From Closterium sp. NIES-65 (lineage: Eukaryota > Streptophyta > Zygnematophyceae > Desmidiales > Closteriaceae), in assembly GCA_948144175.1 (NCBI GenBank), contig CANXME010001433.1, positions 124,001 through 188,000 on the forward strand: a stretch of 64,000 bases of DNA, read 5' to 3'. The position numbers and the translations under genes were made by a program. The notes under the pieces were generated by a model. It saw only the letters and a list, made by a program, of their open reading frames with translations. It searched no databases and had not been told where the DNA came from. Shown piece after piece: positions 33,987 through 43,679 of this stretch. Positions within the stretch are counted from its first letter, which is position 1. Every line of letters begins with the position of its first letter.

Positions 33987-36900
33987 TCAAGAAGTGAGCA
34001 AGTGAGGCAAGACAGGCACAAGACCCAGCTGCGTGCAGAAGCGCTGATGATCACAAGGCGCAAGTGCCTTGGTGAAGACATCAGCTGTGTTGGCCTCAGA
34101 GGCCACGTACGCAAGTCGCACCTGTCCACGCTGCTGTAGCTCACGAGCAACAAAGTAGCGGAGAGCAATGTGCTTTGTCCTGTGCTCCAGTCGCTGCTCT
34201 CGACACAAGGCCAGCATGGCCTTGTTGTCTACGTACAGGACTGGAGGAGAACGAGGCGGCTCTCCAAGGTCGGTCAGCAGGTAGGTGAGCCAGCGAAGCT
34301 CCTGGGCAGCCATAGCCTCGGCGTAGATCTCAGCCTCACAACTGGAGCCGAGAACAGAAGACGAGCGAGTAGCCCGCCACGAAACAGAGCCGGAACCAAG
34401 GCTGAAGGTGTAACCCTGTGACGACCGCTGCGTAGCCTGGTCGTCAGCCCAAGAAGCGTCCGCGTGCCTAGTGAAGACCACTGGACTGCGCCCTCCAAGC
34501 ACTAGCCCCATGCCCGACGTACTGCACAAGTAGCGCAACACCCTCTTCGCTGCAGCCATGTGCTCCGGTCTGTGTCTCCCAGGAGCAAAATAGCGTGCGA
34601 GAATGCTAAGAGGGTATGCAAGGTCAGGTCGAGTGCAGGTCATCAAATACATGAGGCAGCCAACAAGCTCTGCATACGGGCCACTCGACTCTACGGACTC
34701 ATCCGAAGGCAGAGCTGAGAGCGAGTGGCGAGTAGGCAGAGGAGTGGCCTGAGGCGAGGAGTACGTGAAGCCGAAGCGCTGAAGGACCTGCTGCACCATG
34801 TGTGACTGAGTCAGGGTAATGGTGTGGCGTGCTCTGTCCCGGGTGATCTGCAAGCCAAGGTAGGTGCGCAGTTCACCCAGGTCAGTGCACGTGTGTCTCT
34901 TCTGCAGCTCAGACTTCACGTAGGCGAGTCCAGCAGTGTCAGCTGTGGCAAAGACCAAGTCGTTGACGTACACGAGGATGTAGAACGGCGGCAGAGAGGT
35001 GTCGGTGCGCAGAAACAGCGACGGGTCTGCAGTGGAAGGAGCAAACCCAAGTGCCGCCAGCGTAGTCCTCAGTGTGTCGTGCCACTCACGCGGCGCGTGG
35101 CGGAGACCGTAGACTGGACGCCGGAGACTCCACTGGGTACCAGGAGGGAAAGACCCAGTGAAGCCAGGTGGGCGACGCAGCCAGATCTCCTCGTGCAGGC
35201 TGCCCTGCAAGAAAGCAGTGCTGAAGTCGAGAGAGTGCAGCTCGTAATCACGGTGAGCAGCAACGTGCAGCAGTACCCGAAGAGTGGTCATCTTCGGGGT
35301 GGGGGAGAAGGTCTGAAAGTAATCAACTCCCTGCCGCTGACTGAAGCCACGAGCCACGTAACGCGCCTTGAAGACAGGCGGAGAACCCGGCGGCCGCTTC
35401 ACCCTGAAGATCCACATGCCACTGACGATGTTCGCCCCAGGAGGGGGAACAGCGTCAACGTAGGTGCCTGTGGACTTCCAGGAAGCCATCTCTGCATCCA
35501 TAGCTGCCTGCCACTGAGAGGAGTAGGGACCCTCTATCGCCTCCGCGTAAGAGCGCGGAGTCGGGATGTCTAGTGCATCCGGGTCTCCCTCAGGGGTGAG
35601 CAGTACAGACGCGAGATGAGGTGAAGCGGCGGCCAGACACTGGAACTCCTCCTGCCTGTCCTCAAGGACGTCCGTGCCAAGGGCACACTCACCCCCGACG
35701 GACGGAGGACAGGCAGACTCTGACTCAGCGACAAGACTAGCAGCGTAGTCTAGACGAAAGCGCGCAGCAAAGTCGACGAGCTCAGTGACAAGGGCAAACG
35801 CAGCAGAAGACTCGAAAGAAGGGTCAGTGACGGCAGTAGCAAGGAGACGCGTGACAGTAGGACTGGCAGCACGAAGAGAGTCCGACTCCGGGTCGGCAAG
35901 AGCAGGAATAGAGGAAGGAGGAGGAGAAGGCAAAGGGGCACGCAGAGGAGCAGTAGACCGACGCAGAGACATCCGGTGCGTGCCAGGGACAGGGGGAGGA
36001 CGCTGACGCGAACCGCGACCACTAGCGCGCGCAGTACGAACAGGCGACGCAGGGCGAGACGCAGGCTCACAACGCTCAGTAAGACCTCCAGTAGGACCAG
36101 CGTAGGGAGAAGGAGCAGGCAAAGGGGAGGCAGGCTGTAGCTGTGACTGTAACTGGACAGGTTGTGGACCCTCTAAGGAAGAAGGAGGAGGACCAGAAGA
36201 AGGTGTAAGACCAAGAACCTGCTGCAGGAGCGGAACGCAGTAAGGTCGGGGCCGCGTGACGACGCCAGAAACAGCAAAGACAGCACCAGTACCCCCAACA
36301 GGAGCACCCGCTCCAGCAGCACCTCCAGCAGCACCTCCAGTAGCACCGGAACCCCCAACAGCACCTCCAGCAGTCCCAGAACCTCCAGCAGCACCAGGAG
36401 CACCGCCAGGCGGACCGCCAGGGACAGTCTCAGCGCCAACACCCTCAGCAGCACCAGCTCCAGTCGAACCCGCAGGCCCAGCAGCTCCAGTACTCCCAGT
36501 ACGAGCACCTCCGGGACCCGCGGCAGCAGCACCCTCAGCAGCCGAAGAACCTCCAGCACCAGCAGCACGCCTCCAGCGCCGGGCAAACCACTGATGCAGC
36601 TCCTGTGGGGAGAGTGGCTCCCGGCGAGACGAAGCACCCGGAGAACCTCCAGGCGAAGAACCTCCAGGCTCAGCACCCCCAGGCAAAGCACCGCCAGGCG
36701 TAGCACCTCCAGTCTCAGCACCCCCAGGCTCAGCACCCCCAGGCTCAGCACCCCCAGGCTCAGCACCCCCAGGCTCAGCACCCCCAAGCTCAATACCCCC
36801 AGGCACAGCACCCCCAGGCTCAGTACCCCCAGTCTCAGCACCCCCAGGCTTAGCACCCGTAGCAGCACCAGAGTCACCAGTGACCTCGACAGGCTCGACC

Positions 36901-39900
36901 GCGTCTACCTGGGACACACTTGAAGGGGCAGGACCTTGAGGGGGGAGGGGGTCTACCGGGGGGGGACCTGGTACCAAGAAGAGCGGGGGCGGGGGGAGGG
37001 ACGGAGTGCGGTAGGGGAAGAGGCGGTAGTAGGGTACCGACTCGTCGAACGTGACGTCCTGGGAGGACAGAACACGGCGAGAGGTGGGGTGGTAGAACTG
37101 CCACCCAGGGGCGTCGGGGGGGAACCCCAGGAAGACGCAGGGAGCAGCGCGAGGGGACAGCTTGTCCGCAGACAAGTCGCGGACAAACGCCCGAGATCCC
37201 CAGACCCGGAACGCCGACGCATCGCCAACCTTCCCGGTCCACAGCAGGGCTGGGGAGGTCTCCGGCCTGGAGACCCTGGGGTGGAGGTTGATCTGATGCG
37301 CCGCGTACCTGACCGCAAACAGCCACAGAAAATGGGGGGGAGCCGCATGCATCATAGACGTACGAGCGACGTCCATGACCATGCCAATGCGGCGCTCTGC
37401 AATCCCATTTTGCTGCGGTGAGTCCGGAAGCGTGAAGGTCTGGCGAATGCCTCGCGCACGACAGTAGGCACGCAGAAGGCCAGAGGAGAACTCTCCGCCT
37501 CTGTCCGAGTGCAGACGCAACACAGGAAAGTCCGAGCCAAAGCGCTGCCTGAGCTGGAGACGAGCTACGCGGATCCAGTCGATCAGCACCTCAGTGACAT
37601 CACCCTTGCTGCGCAAGGGGAAGACTGTGGTGTAACGCGAGTAGTCGTCAACCACCAACAGGAAGTAGCACTCGTGACCGAGTCCACGGACGCGGGCAGG
37701 GCCCCACACGTCCATGTGAAGCGTCTGCAACGGAGCCTCTGTCGGAGGAAACTGGGAGGAGTGAGGGGCAGCACGCTGGCGCCCCTCGACACAGGGGACA
37801 CAGGCAGGGCCAGGGCCCTGAGGAAGGGGAGGGAGAGACTGGGGAAGACCAGACACAAGAAGACGGGAGACCATGCCTCTGAGCCGAAGCAGAGAGGGGT
37901 GACCCAGGCGGTGGTGCCAGAGGAGAGTCTCGTGAGACAGGCGACGACACAAACAGGGGGCGGACTCAGGACCAGACCTGGACGCTGCAGCAAACACCTG
38001 ACCAGACGAAGGGACCCTTCCAGACTCAGCAACTGGAGGAGAAACAGTGGTCAGTGTGTACAGGCTCGACCTTGGCTGACGTGTAAACGTAGCCAGGTGA
38101 CGACCTGTGCTAGCCTCTGTGCAGTGCGTCACTCGCTGACGAGCAGGGGTGAACTGGTGGACTCCCGCATCCTGTAGGTCAGCACCACTCACCAAGTTCG
38201 TAGAGAACGAGGGGAGGTAGAGACCAGACAGGGTGCCAGAGGGAGCCGCCGGACACGGGAGGATTGTGGAGAAGCGAGACAGAACAGGACCCCCAGAGGG
38301 GTCAGCCAGGGACACCGCAACCGGCCGACTAAGCGGCGTGAGTGTGGTGCGGTCCCGAAAGAAGGAGCGAGACGCTCCAGAGTCAAGGGTGAAGGTGTGG
38401 GAGGCCGAAGCCGACGCAGTACCTGAGAGCGCAGACTCACTAGTACCTGAGAGAGCACCCTCACCAGTACCTGGGACCACAGACGCACTGGCACCTAGAG
38501 CAGAAGCCTCGCTGGCACCTAGAGCACCAGTACGAATGCCCGGGTCGGGCGGGAAACACCGGTAACAGTCACCCTCATCACTAATGGTCACAGCATACAT
38601 GGCAGCAAGGATAGCATCAAAGTCAAGATCAAAGATAGCTACACCAGCCCTAGACAGCTCTCCCCAGCGGGGGATCTCCGCGGCCTCCGGGAACTGCTGG
38701 CGCCAAGCGTCCGTCAGGCGGCCAAAGCAGCGCTGGGCGGTGTGGGTACCCCCACACTGCTCTCCAGCGCGGTCGCCAGTGCGAAGAACGTAGGTGCAGG
38801 GACCAAAACCCCCACCACGCTGACGCTGCGTGTACCACTCACGGAGCTGCTGAGGGGTGGGGACGTCGCGAGAACGCTGCTGCTGCTGCTGCTGCTGGCG
38901 CTGACCACCCCCAGTGCTGCTCCGCTGCGAAGCGCCACTCCGACTACCTCCACCACCGCCACCCCCGCCTCCGCCTCCACCGCCCCCGCCACCGCCTCCA
39001 CCGCCGCCGCCTCCGCCACCTCCGCTCCCACCGCCACCGCCGCCGCCACCCCCGCCTCCACTGCCGCCACTAGCACCCCCACCCCCGCCACCACCTCCAC
39101 CGCCACCCCCACTCCCTCCGCCGCCTCCACCTCCACCTCCACCGCCCCCGCCGGCCCCACCCGCTCCCTTGCCCCCCTTGCCCTTGCCAGAGCGGCGTCT
39201 CCCGCTAGGGGCAGACGCCGCACCGACCGACTCAAGACCAACGAGGTCGGCCGCAGCGGCAGAGGCGCCAGAGGGCAGGAGAGGGGAAGGAGAACACCCC
39301 TCAAAGATGGGGGCGCGGGGGTCACCTCGAGAGGCTCCTACAGCGACTATGCTCTTCTCCGCCGCTAGGAGGGCCTTCTCGAGGCTGTCGACTGTGAGGG
39401 TGGTGGGACAGACTGCGAGGAAGTGGTCCCGGACTACACGAAGGGAGTCAGGGAGACGGGTGACTAGAAAGTAGAGGGTGATGTACATGGGAGGGGGGTT
39501 TGCGGCGCAGAAGTCAGCAGGAAGCGCAGCTCGGTAGCGAGTGTCACTCGCGCGGAGGTGGGTAAAGAGGTCAGCGACTGTGGGAAAGGCAGCAAGGTCA
39601 GGGAAGAGGTACGGTAGCATGAGGCGGCTCAGTGTAGCAGAGGAAGGGGAAGAGTAGCGCGCAACTACAGCGTCGTACAAGGCCTGAGCACTCTTGCACT
39701 GACTAAAGTGAGCACGCTCGGAGGAAGGGAGGTGGCGACGCACAGCAAGACGTGCAGCAGCATCGCGGGTGGCCCACTTGGAGCGAACAGTGGGGTCAGC
39801 ATCATCAGGAGGGGCAGGGACAGCTCCAGAGGTAAAGTCAAAGAGAGAAATGTCGTCTACTGAATCGCACTGCAAGTACAGCTGCAGGTCATCGAGCCAG

Positions 39901-39959
39901 ACCGCAAAGTCAATGGCGCGACCCTCAGCGTCAAAAGCCAGAACAGTAGGGGTGGCCAT
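33987..39959 (-). CDS. Element E gag-pol polyprotein, intact frame, RT motif YVND
   Basis: 1,990 residues from ATG at 39957-39959 (MATPTVLAFDAEG) to TGA. Visible order: capsid-like gag (about 1-230); Gly-rich run (about 265-357); LREWY at 372-376; Cys/His cluster C388, C402, H406, C411; protease Asp526 in DSGA; zinc-binding H683, H687, C720, C723; integrase D750, D819, E855 (D,D35E spacing kept); Pro/Gly/Ala linker with GGAEP repeats and a second LxxWF motif; RT with Asp1578 in LDFSTAF; then YVND (Asn1666-Asp1667) where the other copies have YVDD; RNase H with Asp1834 in HADASWAD. The GAC-to-AAC change removes a residue essential in known reverse transcriptases, so this copy is probably RT-dead despite its open frame. 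Gag, protease and integrase could still be made. Copia gene order (integrase before RT) is clear. Confidence 0.95.
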   Translation of the reverse strand: MATPTVLAFDAEGRAIDFAVWLDDLQLYLQCDSVDDISLFDFTSGAVPAPPDDADPTVRSKWATRDAAARLAVRRHLPSSERAHFSQCKSAQALYDAVVARYSSPSSATLSRLMLPYLFPDLAAFPTVADLFTHLRASDTRYRAALPADFCAANPPPMYITLYFLVTRLPDSLRVVRDHFLAVCPTTLTVDSLEKALLAAEKSIVAVGASRGDPRAPIFEGCSPSPLLPSGASAAAADLVGLESVGAASAPSGRRRSGKGKGGKGAGGAGGGGGGGGGGGGGSGGGGGGGGGGGGASGGSGGGGGGGGGGGSGGGGGGGGGGGGGGGGGGGGGGGGGGSRSGASQRSSTGGGQRQQQQQQQRSRDVPTPQQLREWYTQRQRGGGFGPCTYVLRTGDRAGEQCGGTHTAQRCFGRLTDAWRQQFPEAAEIPRWGELSRAGVAIFDLDFDAILAAMYAVTISDEGDCYRCFPPDPGIRTGALGASEASALGASASVVPGTGEGALSGTSESALSGTASASASHTFTLDSGASRSFFRDRTTLTPLSRPVAVSLADPSGGPVLSRFSTILPCPAAPSGTLSGLYLPSFSTNLVSGADLQDAGVHQFTPARQRVTHCTEASTGRHLATFTRQPRSSLYTLTTVSPPVAESGRVPSSGQVFAAASRSGPESAPCLCRRLSHETLLWHHRLGHPSLLRLRGMVSRLLVSGLPQSLPPLPQGPGPACVPCVEGRQRAAPHSSQFPPTEAPLQTLHMDVWGPARVRGLGHECYFLLVVDDYSRYTTVFPLRSKGDVTEVLIDWIRVARLQLRQRFGSDFPVLRLHSDRGGEFSSGLLRAYCRARGIRQTFTLPDSPQQNGIAERRIGMVMDVARTSMMHAAPPHFLWLFAVRYAAHQINLHPRVSRPETSPALLWTGKVGDASAFRVWGSRAFVRDLSADKLSPRAAPCVFLGFPPDAPGWQFYHPTSRRVLSSQDVTFDESVPYYRLFPYRTPSLPPPPLFLVPGPPPVDPLPPQGPAPSSVSQVDAVEPVEVTGDSGAATGAKPGGAETGGTEPGGAVPGGIELGGAEPGGAEPGGAEPGGAEPGGAETGGATPGGALPGGAEPGGSSPGGSPGASSRREPLSPQELHQWFARRWRRAAGAGGSSAAEGAAAAGPGGARTGSTGAAGPAGSTGAGAAEGVGAETVPGGPPGGAPGAAGGSGTAGGAVGGSGATGGAAGGAAGAGAPVGGTGAVFAVSGVVTRPRPYCVPLLQQVLGLTPSSGPPPSSLEGPQPVQLQSQLQPASPLPAPSPYAGPTGGLTERCEPASRPASPVRTARASGRGSRQRPPPVPGTHRMSLRRSTAPLRAPLPSPPPSSIPALADPESDSLRAASPTVTRLLATAVTDPSFESSAAFALVTELVDFAARFRLDYAASLVAESESACPPSVGGECALGTDVLEDRQEEFQCLAAASPHLASVLLTPEGDPDALDIPTPRSYAEAIEGPYSSQWQAAMDAEMASWKSTGTYVDAVPPPGANIVSGMWIFRVKRPPGSPPVFKARYVARGFSQRQGVDYFQTFSPTPKMTTLRVLLHVAAHRDYELHSLDFSTAFLQGSLHEEIWLRRPPGFTGSFPPGTQWSLRRPVYGLRHAPREWHDTLRTTLAALGFAPSTADPSLFLRTDTSLPPFYILVYVNDLVFATADTAGLAYVKSELQKRHTCTDLGELRTYLGLQITRDRARHTITLTQSHMVQQVLQRFGFTYSSPQATPLPTRHSLSALPSDESVESSGPYAELVGCLMYLMTCTRPDLAYPLSILARYFAPGRHRPEHMAAAKRVLRYLCSTSGMGLVLGGRSPVVFTRHADASWADDQATQRSSQGYTFSLGSGSVSWRATRSSSVLGSSCEAEIYAEAMAAQELRWLTYLLTDLGEPPRSPPVLYVDNKAMLALCREQRLEHRTKHIALRYFVARELQQRGQVRLAYVASEANTADVFTKALAPCDHQRFCTQLGLVPVLPHLLTS

Positions 39960-40984
39960 GACAGCAGCGACAGTCTCATCAGACAGGAAGGGTCGGGCAG
40001 CTCAGCAGCACAGCAGTATGGCAGCACGGCAACTCCGCCGCCCCAGGAGCAGCAGCAACCCCACAGGAGCAGAAGCTCGGCACCCCAGGCGGCTCGGGCG
40101 GCTCGGGCGGCTCGGGCGACTCGGGCGGCTCGGGCGGCTCAGGCGGCTCGCGCGGCTCGGACACTCAGCGGCACGGGCGACTCGGGCGGCGCTGCTGCTC
40201 GGGCGGCTCGTGCGGCTCGGGTGACGCGGGTGGCATGGGCGGCGCGGGCGTCGTGGTGGGCGGCTCACGGGCGGCTCGCGGGCGGCTCGCGGGCGGCTCA
40301 CGGGCGGTTGCGGGCGGCTCACGGGCGGCTGAACGGGCGGCTGCACGGGCGGCACGGGCGGCTCACGGGCGGCTGCACGGGCGGCTCACGGACGGCTGCA
40401 CGGGCGGCTCACGGGCGGCACGCTGGGCGGCTGCACGGGCGGTTGCACGGGCGGCTGCACGGGCGGTTGCGAGGGCGGCTGCACGGGCGGCTGCACGGGC
40501 GGCTCACGGGCGGCTGCACGGGCGGCACGTCGAGCAGCTGAGGGCGGCCGCACGGGCGGCACGTCGGGCGACAGCACAGGCAGCTGCACAGGCGGCTGCA
40601 CGGGCGGCTCGTCGGGCTGCGCACAGGCAGCTGCATGGGCGGCGCGTCGGGCTGCTGAGGGCGACGCACGGGCGGCTCACGGGCGACGCGCGGGCGGCTC
40701 ACGGGCGACGCGCGGGCGGCTCGTCGGGCGGCTAGCGGGCGTCGGGCGGCTAGCGCGGGCAGCGACGGGCGGCGCTCAGGCTCTAGGGCGGGCGGCGCTC
40801 GGGCTCCAGGGCGGGCGTTGCTCAGGCTCTAGGGCGGGCGGCGCTCAGGCTCTAGGGCGGGCGGCGCTCAGGCTCTAGGGCGGGCGGGCGTCTAGGGGCC
40901 GTTAGGGCAGATCGAAAAAAAAAAAGGAAGAGAAAGGGCCCGGAGCGCGCTCCGGGCAGAAAATAAATTCGAGGGAGTGGTGGT
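39960..40984 (-). repeat. Leader of E: GGGCGGCTGCAC-type repeats
   Basis: CGGGCGGCT units (about 40080-40160), CACGGGCGGCTG units (40255-40530), and a 26-27-bp GGCGGCGCTCAGGCTCTAGGGC repeat in 4-5 copies (40767-40890). An A-run lies at 40916-40925. Confidence 0.82.
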
Positions 40985-41027
40985 GGGCCCTAAGCACAGT
41001 TCCCACAGGGGAACCTGCTCGATACCA
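40985..41027 (-). other. Primer binding site and adjacent hairpin of E
   Basis: On the minus strand TGGTATCGAGCAGG next to the LTR. Hairpin arms on the plus strand are GTTCCC (40999-41004) and GGGAAC (41009-41014); GGTGGGCCC is at 40982-40990. Confidence 0.8.
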
Positions 41028-41159
41028 TGAGAAGAAGTGAACGAGAATGAGATGACTATGAACGAAGTGAGTACAAATAGGAAACCCTAATTGGGTTGTA
41101 CCCCCTATGGGATACCCCACTATAGCCTACACAAATAAGTAAGCTATAATGTTATGACA
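41028..41159 (-). repeat. 5' LTR of E (132 bp)
   Basis: 131 of 132 bases match the 3' LTR. Confidence 0.95.
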
Positions 41160-41334
41160 GCGCGGCCCTTCTCTGCCGCCCTGTCGCGGCTCTGTTCCTG
41201 CCGGCGCACCTCGGCCTTGCCCCACCGCTTGCGGGCCTCTACCCACCCGCCCCTAGTAAGAGCACCGCCGAGCCGCGCCCCTCCTGCTGCTAGCGTGCTG
41301 CTGCTGCTGCTGCTAGCCTGCTGCTGCTGCTGTC

Positions 41335-43679
41335 ATGGCTACCCCCAATGTTCTCACCTTTGATGCTGAGTGTCGGGCTGTCGACTTTGAGGTCTGGGTC
41401 GATGATCTGCAGCTTTTCCTGCAGTGCGATAGAAAAGATGGTCTCTCACTGTTCGATCTCACGTGTGGCGCCTTTGCTGCCCCTACTACCGATACTGACA
41501 GTACTGTTCGCTCACAGTGGGCCACACGCGATGCTGCTGCCCGTCTTGCTGTGCGTAGTCACCTGCCGACCACTGAGCGCGCACACTTTAGTCAGTACAA
41601 GAGTGCTAAGACCTTGTACGACGCTGTAGTTGCACACTACTCTTCCCCTGCCACTGCTGCCCTTAGTCGCCTCATGCTGCCGTACCTGTTCCCTGACCTC
41701 GCAGCCTTTCCCACAGTCGCTGATCTCATTACGCACCTTCGCACTAGTGACACCCGCTACCGCACTGCGCTTCCTGCTGAGTTCTGCGCCAAGAACCCCC
41801 CCCCCCCCCCCCCCCTTTGTACATCACCCTCTACTACCTAGTCACCCGGCTCCCTGACTCCCTTCGCTCGCTCAGGGACCACTTCCTCTCTGTTTACCCC
41901 CCACACTCACCGTTGACCTCCTCGAGGAGCGCCTCCTTGCAGCTGAGAAGAGTATAGTCGCTATAGGAGCCTCTCGTGGTGACCCTCGTGCCCCCTTCTT
42001 TGAGGGGTGCTCCCCCTCCCCCCTTTTGCCCTTTGTTGCCTCTGCTGCTGCTGTCGACCTCGTTGGCACCGAGTCGGTCGGAGATGCGTCTGCCCCTAGC
42101 AGGAGACGCCGCAACGGCACGGGCAAGGGGGGCAAGGGCGCTGGAGGAGCTAGCGGGGGCAGTGGAGGTGGCGGTGTAGGCGGCGGAGGGGGTGGGGGTG
42201 GCGGTGGGAGTGGTGGCGGGGGTGGGGGCTTCGGTGGCGGCGGTGGGAGTGGTGGCGGGGGTGGGGGCTTTGGTGGCGGCGGTGGAGGCGGAGGCGGCGG
42301 CGGCAGTGGCGGTGGGAGCGGAGGAGGCGGCGGTGGCGGCGGTGGCGGCGGCGGCGGTGGAGCTGGTCGGGGTGGCTCTGTGCAGCGGGGCGGCTTCGGT
42401 GGTGGTCAACGCCAGCACCAACAACGCACTTGTGAGACCCCGCCCCCCCAGCAGCTTCGTGAGTGGTACGCTGCGCGCCAGCGGGGTGGGGGTGCTGGTC
42501 CCTGTGCCTACGTCCTGCGTACCGGCGATCGCACTGGTGAGCCGTGCGGTGGCCCGCACACCACCCAGCGCTGCTTCGGCCGCCTGACGGACGCCAGGCG
42601 TCTCCAGTTCTCTGACGCCACTGAGATCCCTCGCTGGGGCGAGCTGCTTAGGTCGGGGGTTGCTATCTTTGATCTTGATTATGATGCTATTCTTGCTGCC
42701 ATGTATGTTGTGTCTACTAGTGATGAGGGTGACTGTTACCTGTGTGTTCCGCCTGACCCGGGCATTGAGGCTGCTGCTCTAGGTGCTGGTGAGGCTGCTG
42801 CTCTAGGTGCTAGTGCGTCTGCTACTCCAGGTGCTGGTGAGTCTACTGCCCTAGGTGCTGGTGAGTCTGCTCTCTCAGGTACCACGTCGGCTCAGGCTTT
42901 GCACACTTTCACCCTTGACTCGGGTGCTTCCCGCTCCTTCTTTCGAGACCGCACCACACTCACGCCGCTTAGTCGGCCGGTTGCAATCTCGCTGGCAGAC
43001 CCCTTTGGGGGTCCTGTCCTTGCCCACATCTCCACTGTCTTACCGTGTCCGGCGGCCCCTTCTGGCACCCTGTCAGGTCTTTACCTCCCCTCGTTCTCTA
43101 CAAACCTGGTGAGTGGTGCTGATCTACAGGATGGGGGGGTTGACCAGTTCACTCTTGCGAGTCAGCGAGTGACCCACTGTATGTGTGCTCGGACGGGCCG
43201 ACACTTGGCCACGTTTACCTGTCAGCCGGGGTCGAGCCTGTACACACTGACTACTGAGTCTCCTCCGGCTGCTGAGTCTGGTCAAGTAGCTGCGTCGGGT
43301 CAGGTGTTTGCTGCAGCGTCCAGGTCTGGTCCTGAGTCTGCCCCCTGCTCGTGTCATCTCCTGTCTCACCAGACTCTCCTCTGGCACCACCGCCTTGGTC
43401 ACCCCTCCCTGCCTCGTCTCCGAGGCATGGCCTCCCGTGTCCTTGTCTCTGGTCTCCCCCGGTCCCTCCCTCCTCTTCCTCCAGGGCTTGCCCCTACCTG
43501 CGTTCCCTGCGTCGAGAGGCAGCAGCGCGCCGCTCCTCACTCCTCCGAGTTTCCTCCGACAGAGGCTCCGCTGCAGACACTTCACCTGGACGTGTGGGGC
43601 CCCGCCCGCGTCCGTGGACATGGTCACGAGCGTTACTTCCTGCTGGTCGTTGACGACTACTCGCGTTACACCACACTCT
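41335..43679 (+). pseudogene. Element F gag-protease-integrase, truncated
   Basis: ATG at 41335 (MATPNVLTFDAECRAVDF). Capsid-like gag runs to about 41795, where a run of 20 C (41796-41815) shifts the frame; element C has about 9-10 C at this place. A further 1-bp loss near 41900 (TTTACCCCCCACAC) shifts again. From about 42000 the frame is open: Gly-rich run (42130-42365), LREWY, Cys/His cluster CAYVLRTG...CGGPHTTQRC, protease LDSGASRSFF, HHRLGHPS and CVPC, integrase DVWGPARV and DDYSRYTT, where the element ends. RT and RNase H are absent. Confidence 0.9.

Larger units (their letters stand above)
33641..41159 (-). mobile_element. Element E: full-length copia retrotransposon nested in F
   Basis: 7,519 bp on the minus strand, 132-bp LTRs at both ends with one difference (GTTCTGACA against GTTATGACA), flanked by GCGTG (33636-33640) and GCGCG (41160-41164), a 5-bp target duplication with one C/T difference. 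Inserted in the leader of F. It carries the only uninterrupted polyprotein frame in the window. Confidence 0.95.
32720..43679 (+). mobile_element. Element F: copia retrotransposon, 3'-truncated, carries element E
   Basis: Has a 5' LTR (32720-32844), primer site and leader (32845-33640), interrupted by element E, and continues at 41165 with the end of the leader and gag-pol up to about 43679. There host-like DNA begins inside the integrase domain (DDYSRYTT). No 3' LTR, so no paired target duplication; the five bases before the LTR are GAAAA. Insertion was into the satellite array. Confidence 0.88.

Noticed and set aside
33987-39959. Retroviral-like element with envelope
   Set aside because: No additional frame with signal peptide or membrane segment lies between RNase H and the 3' LTR; integrase-before-RT order is copia.
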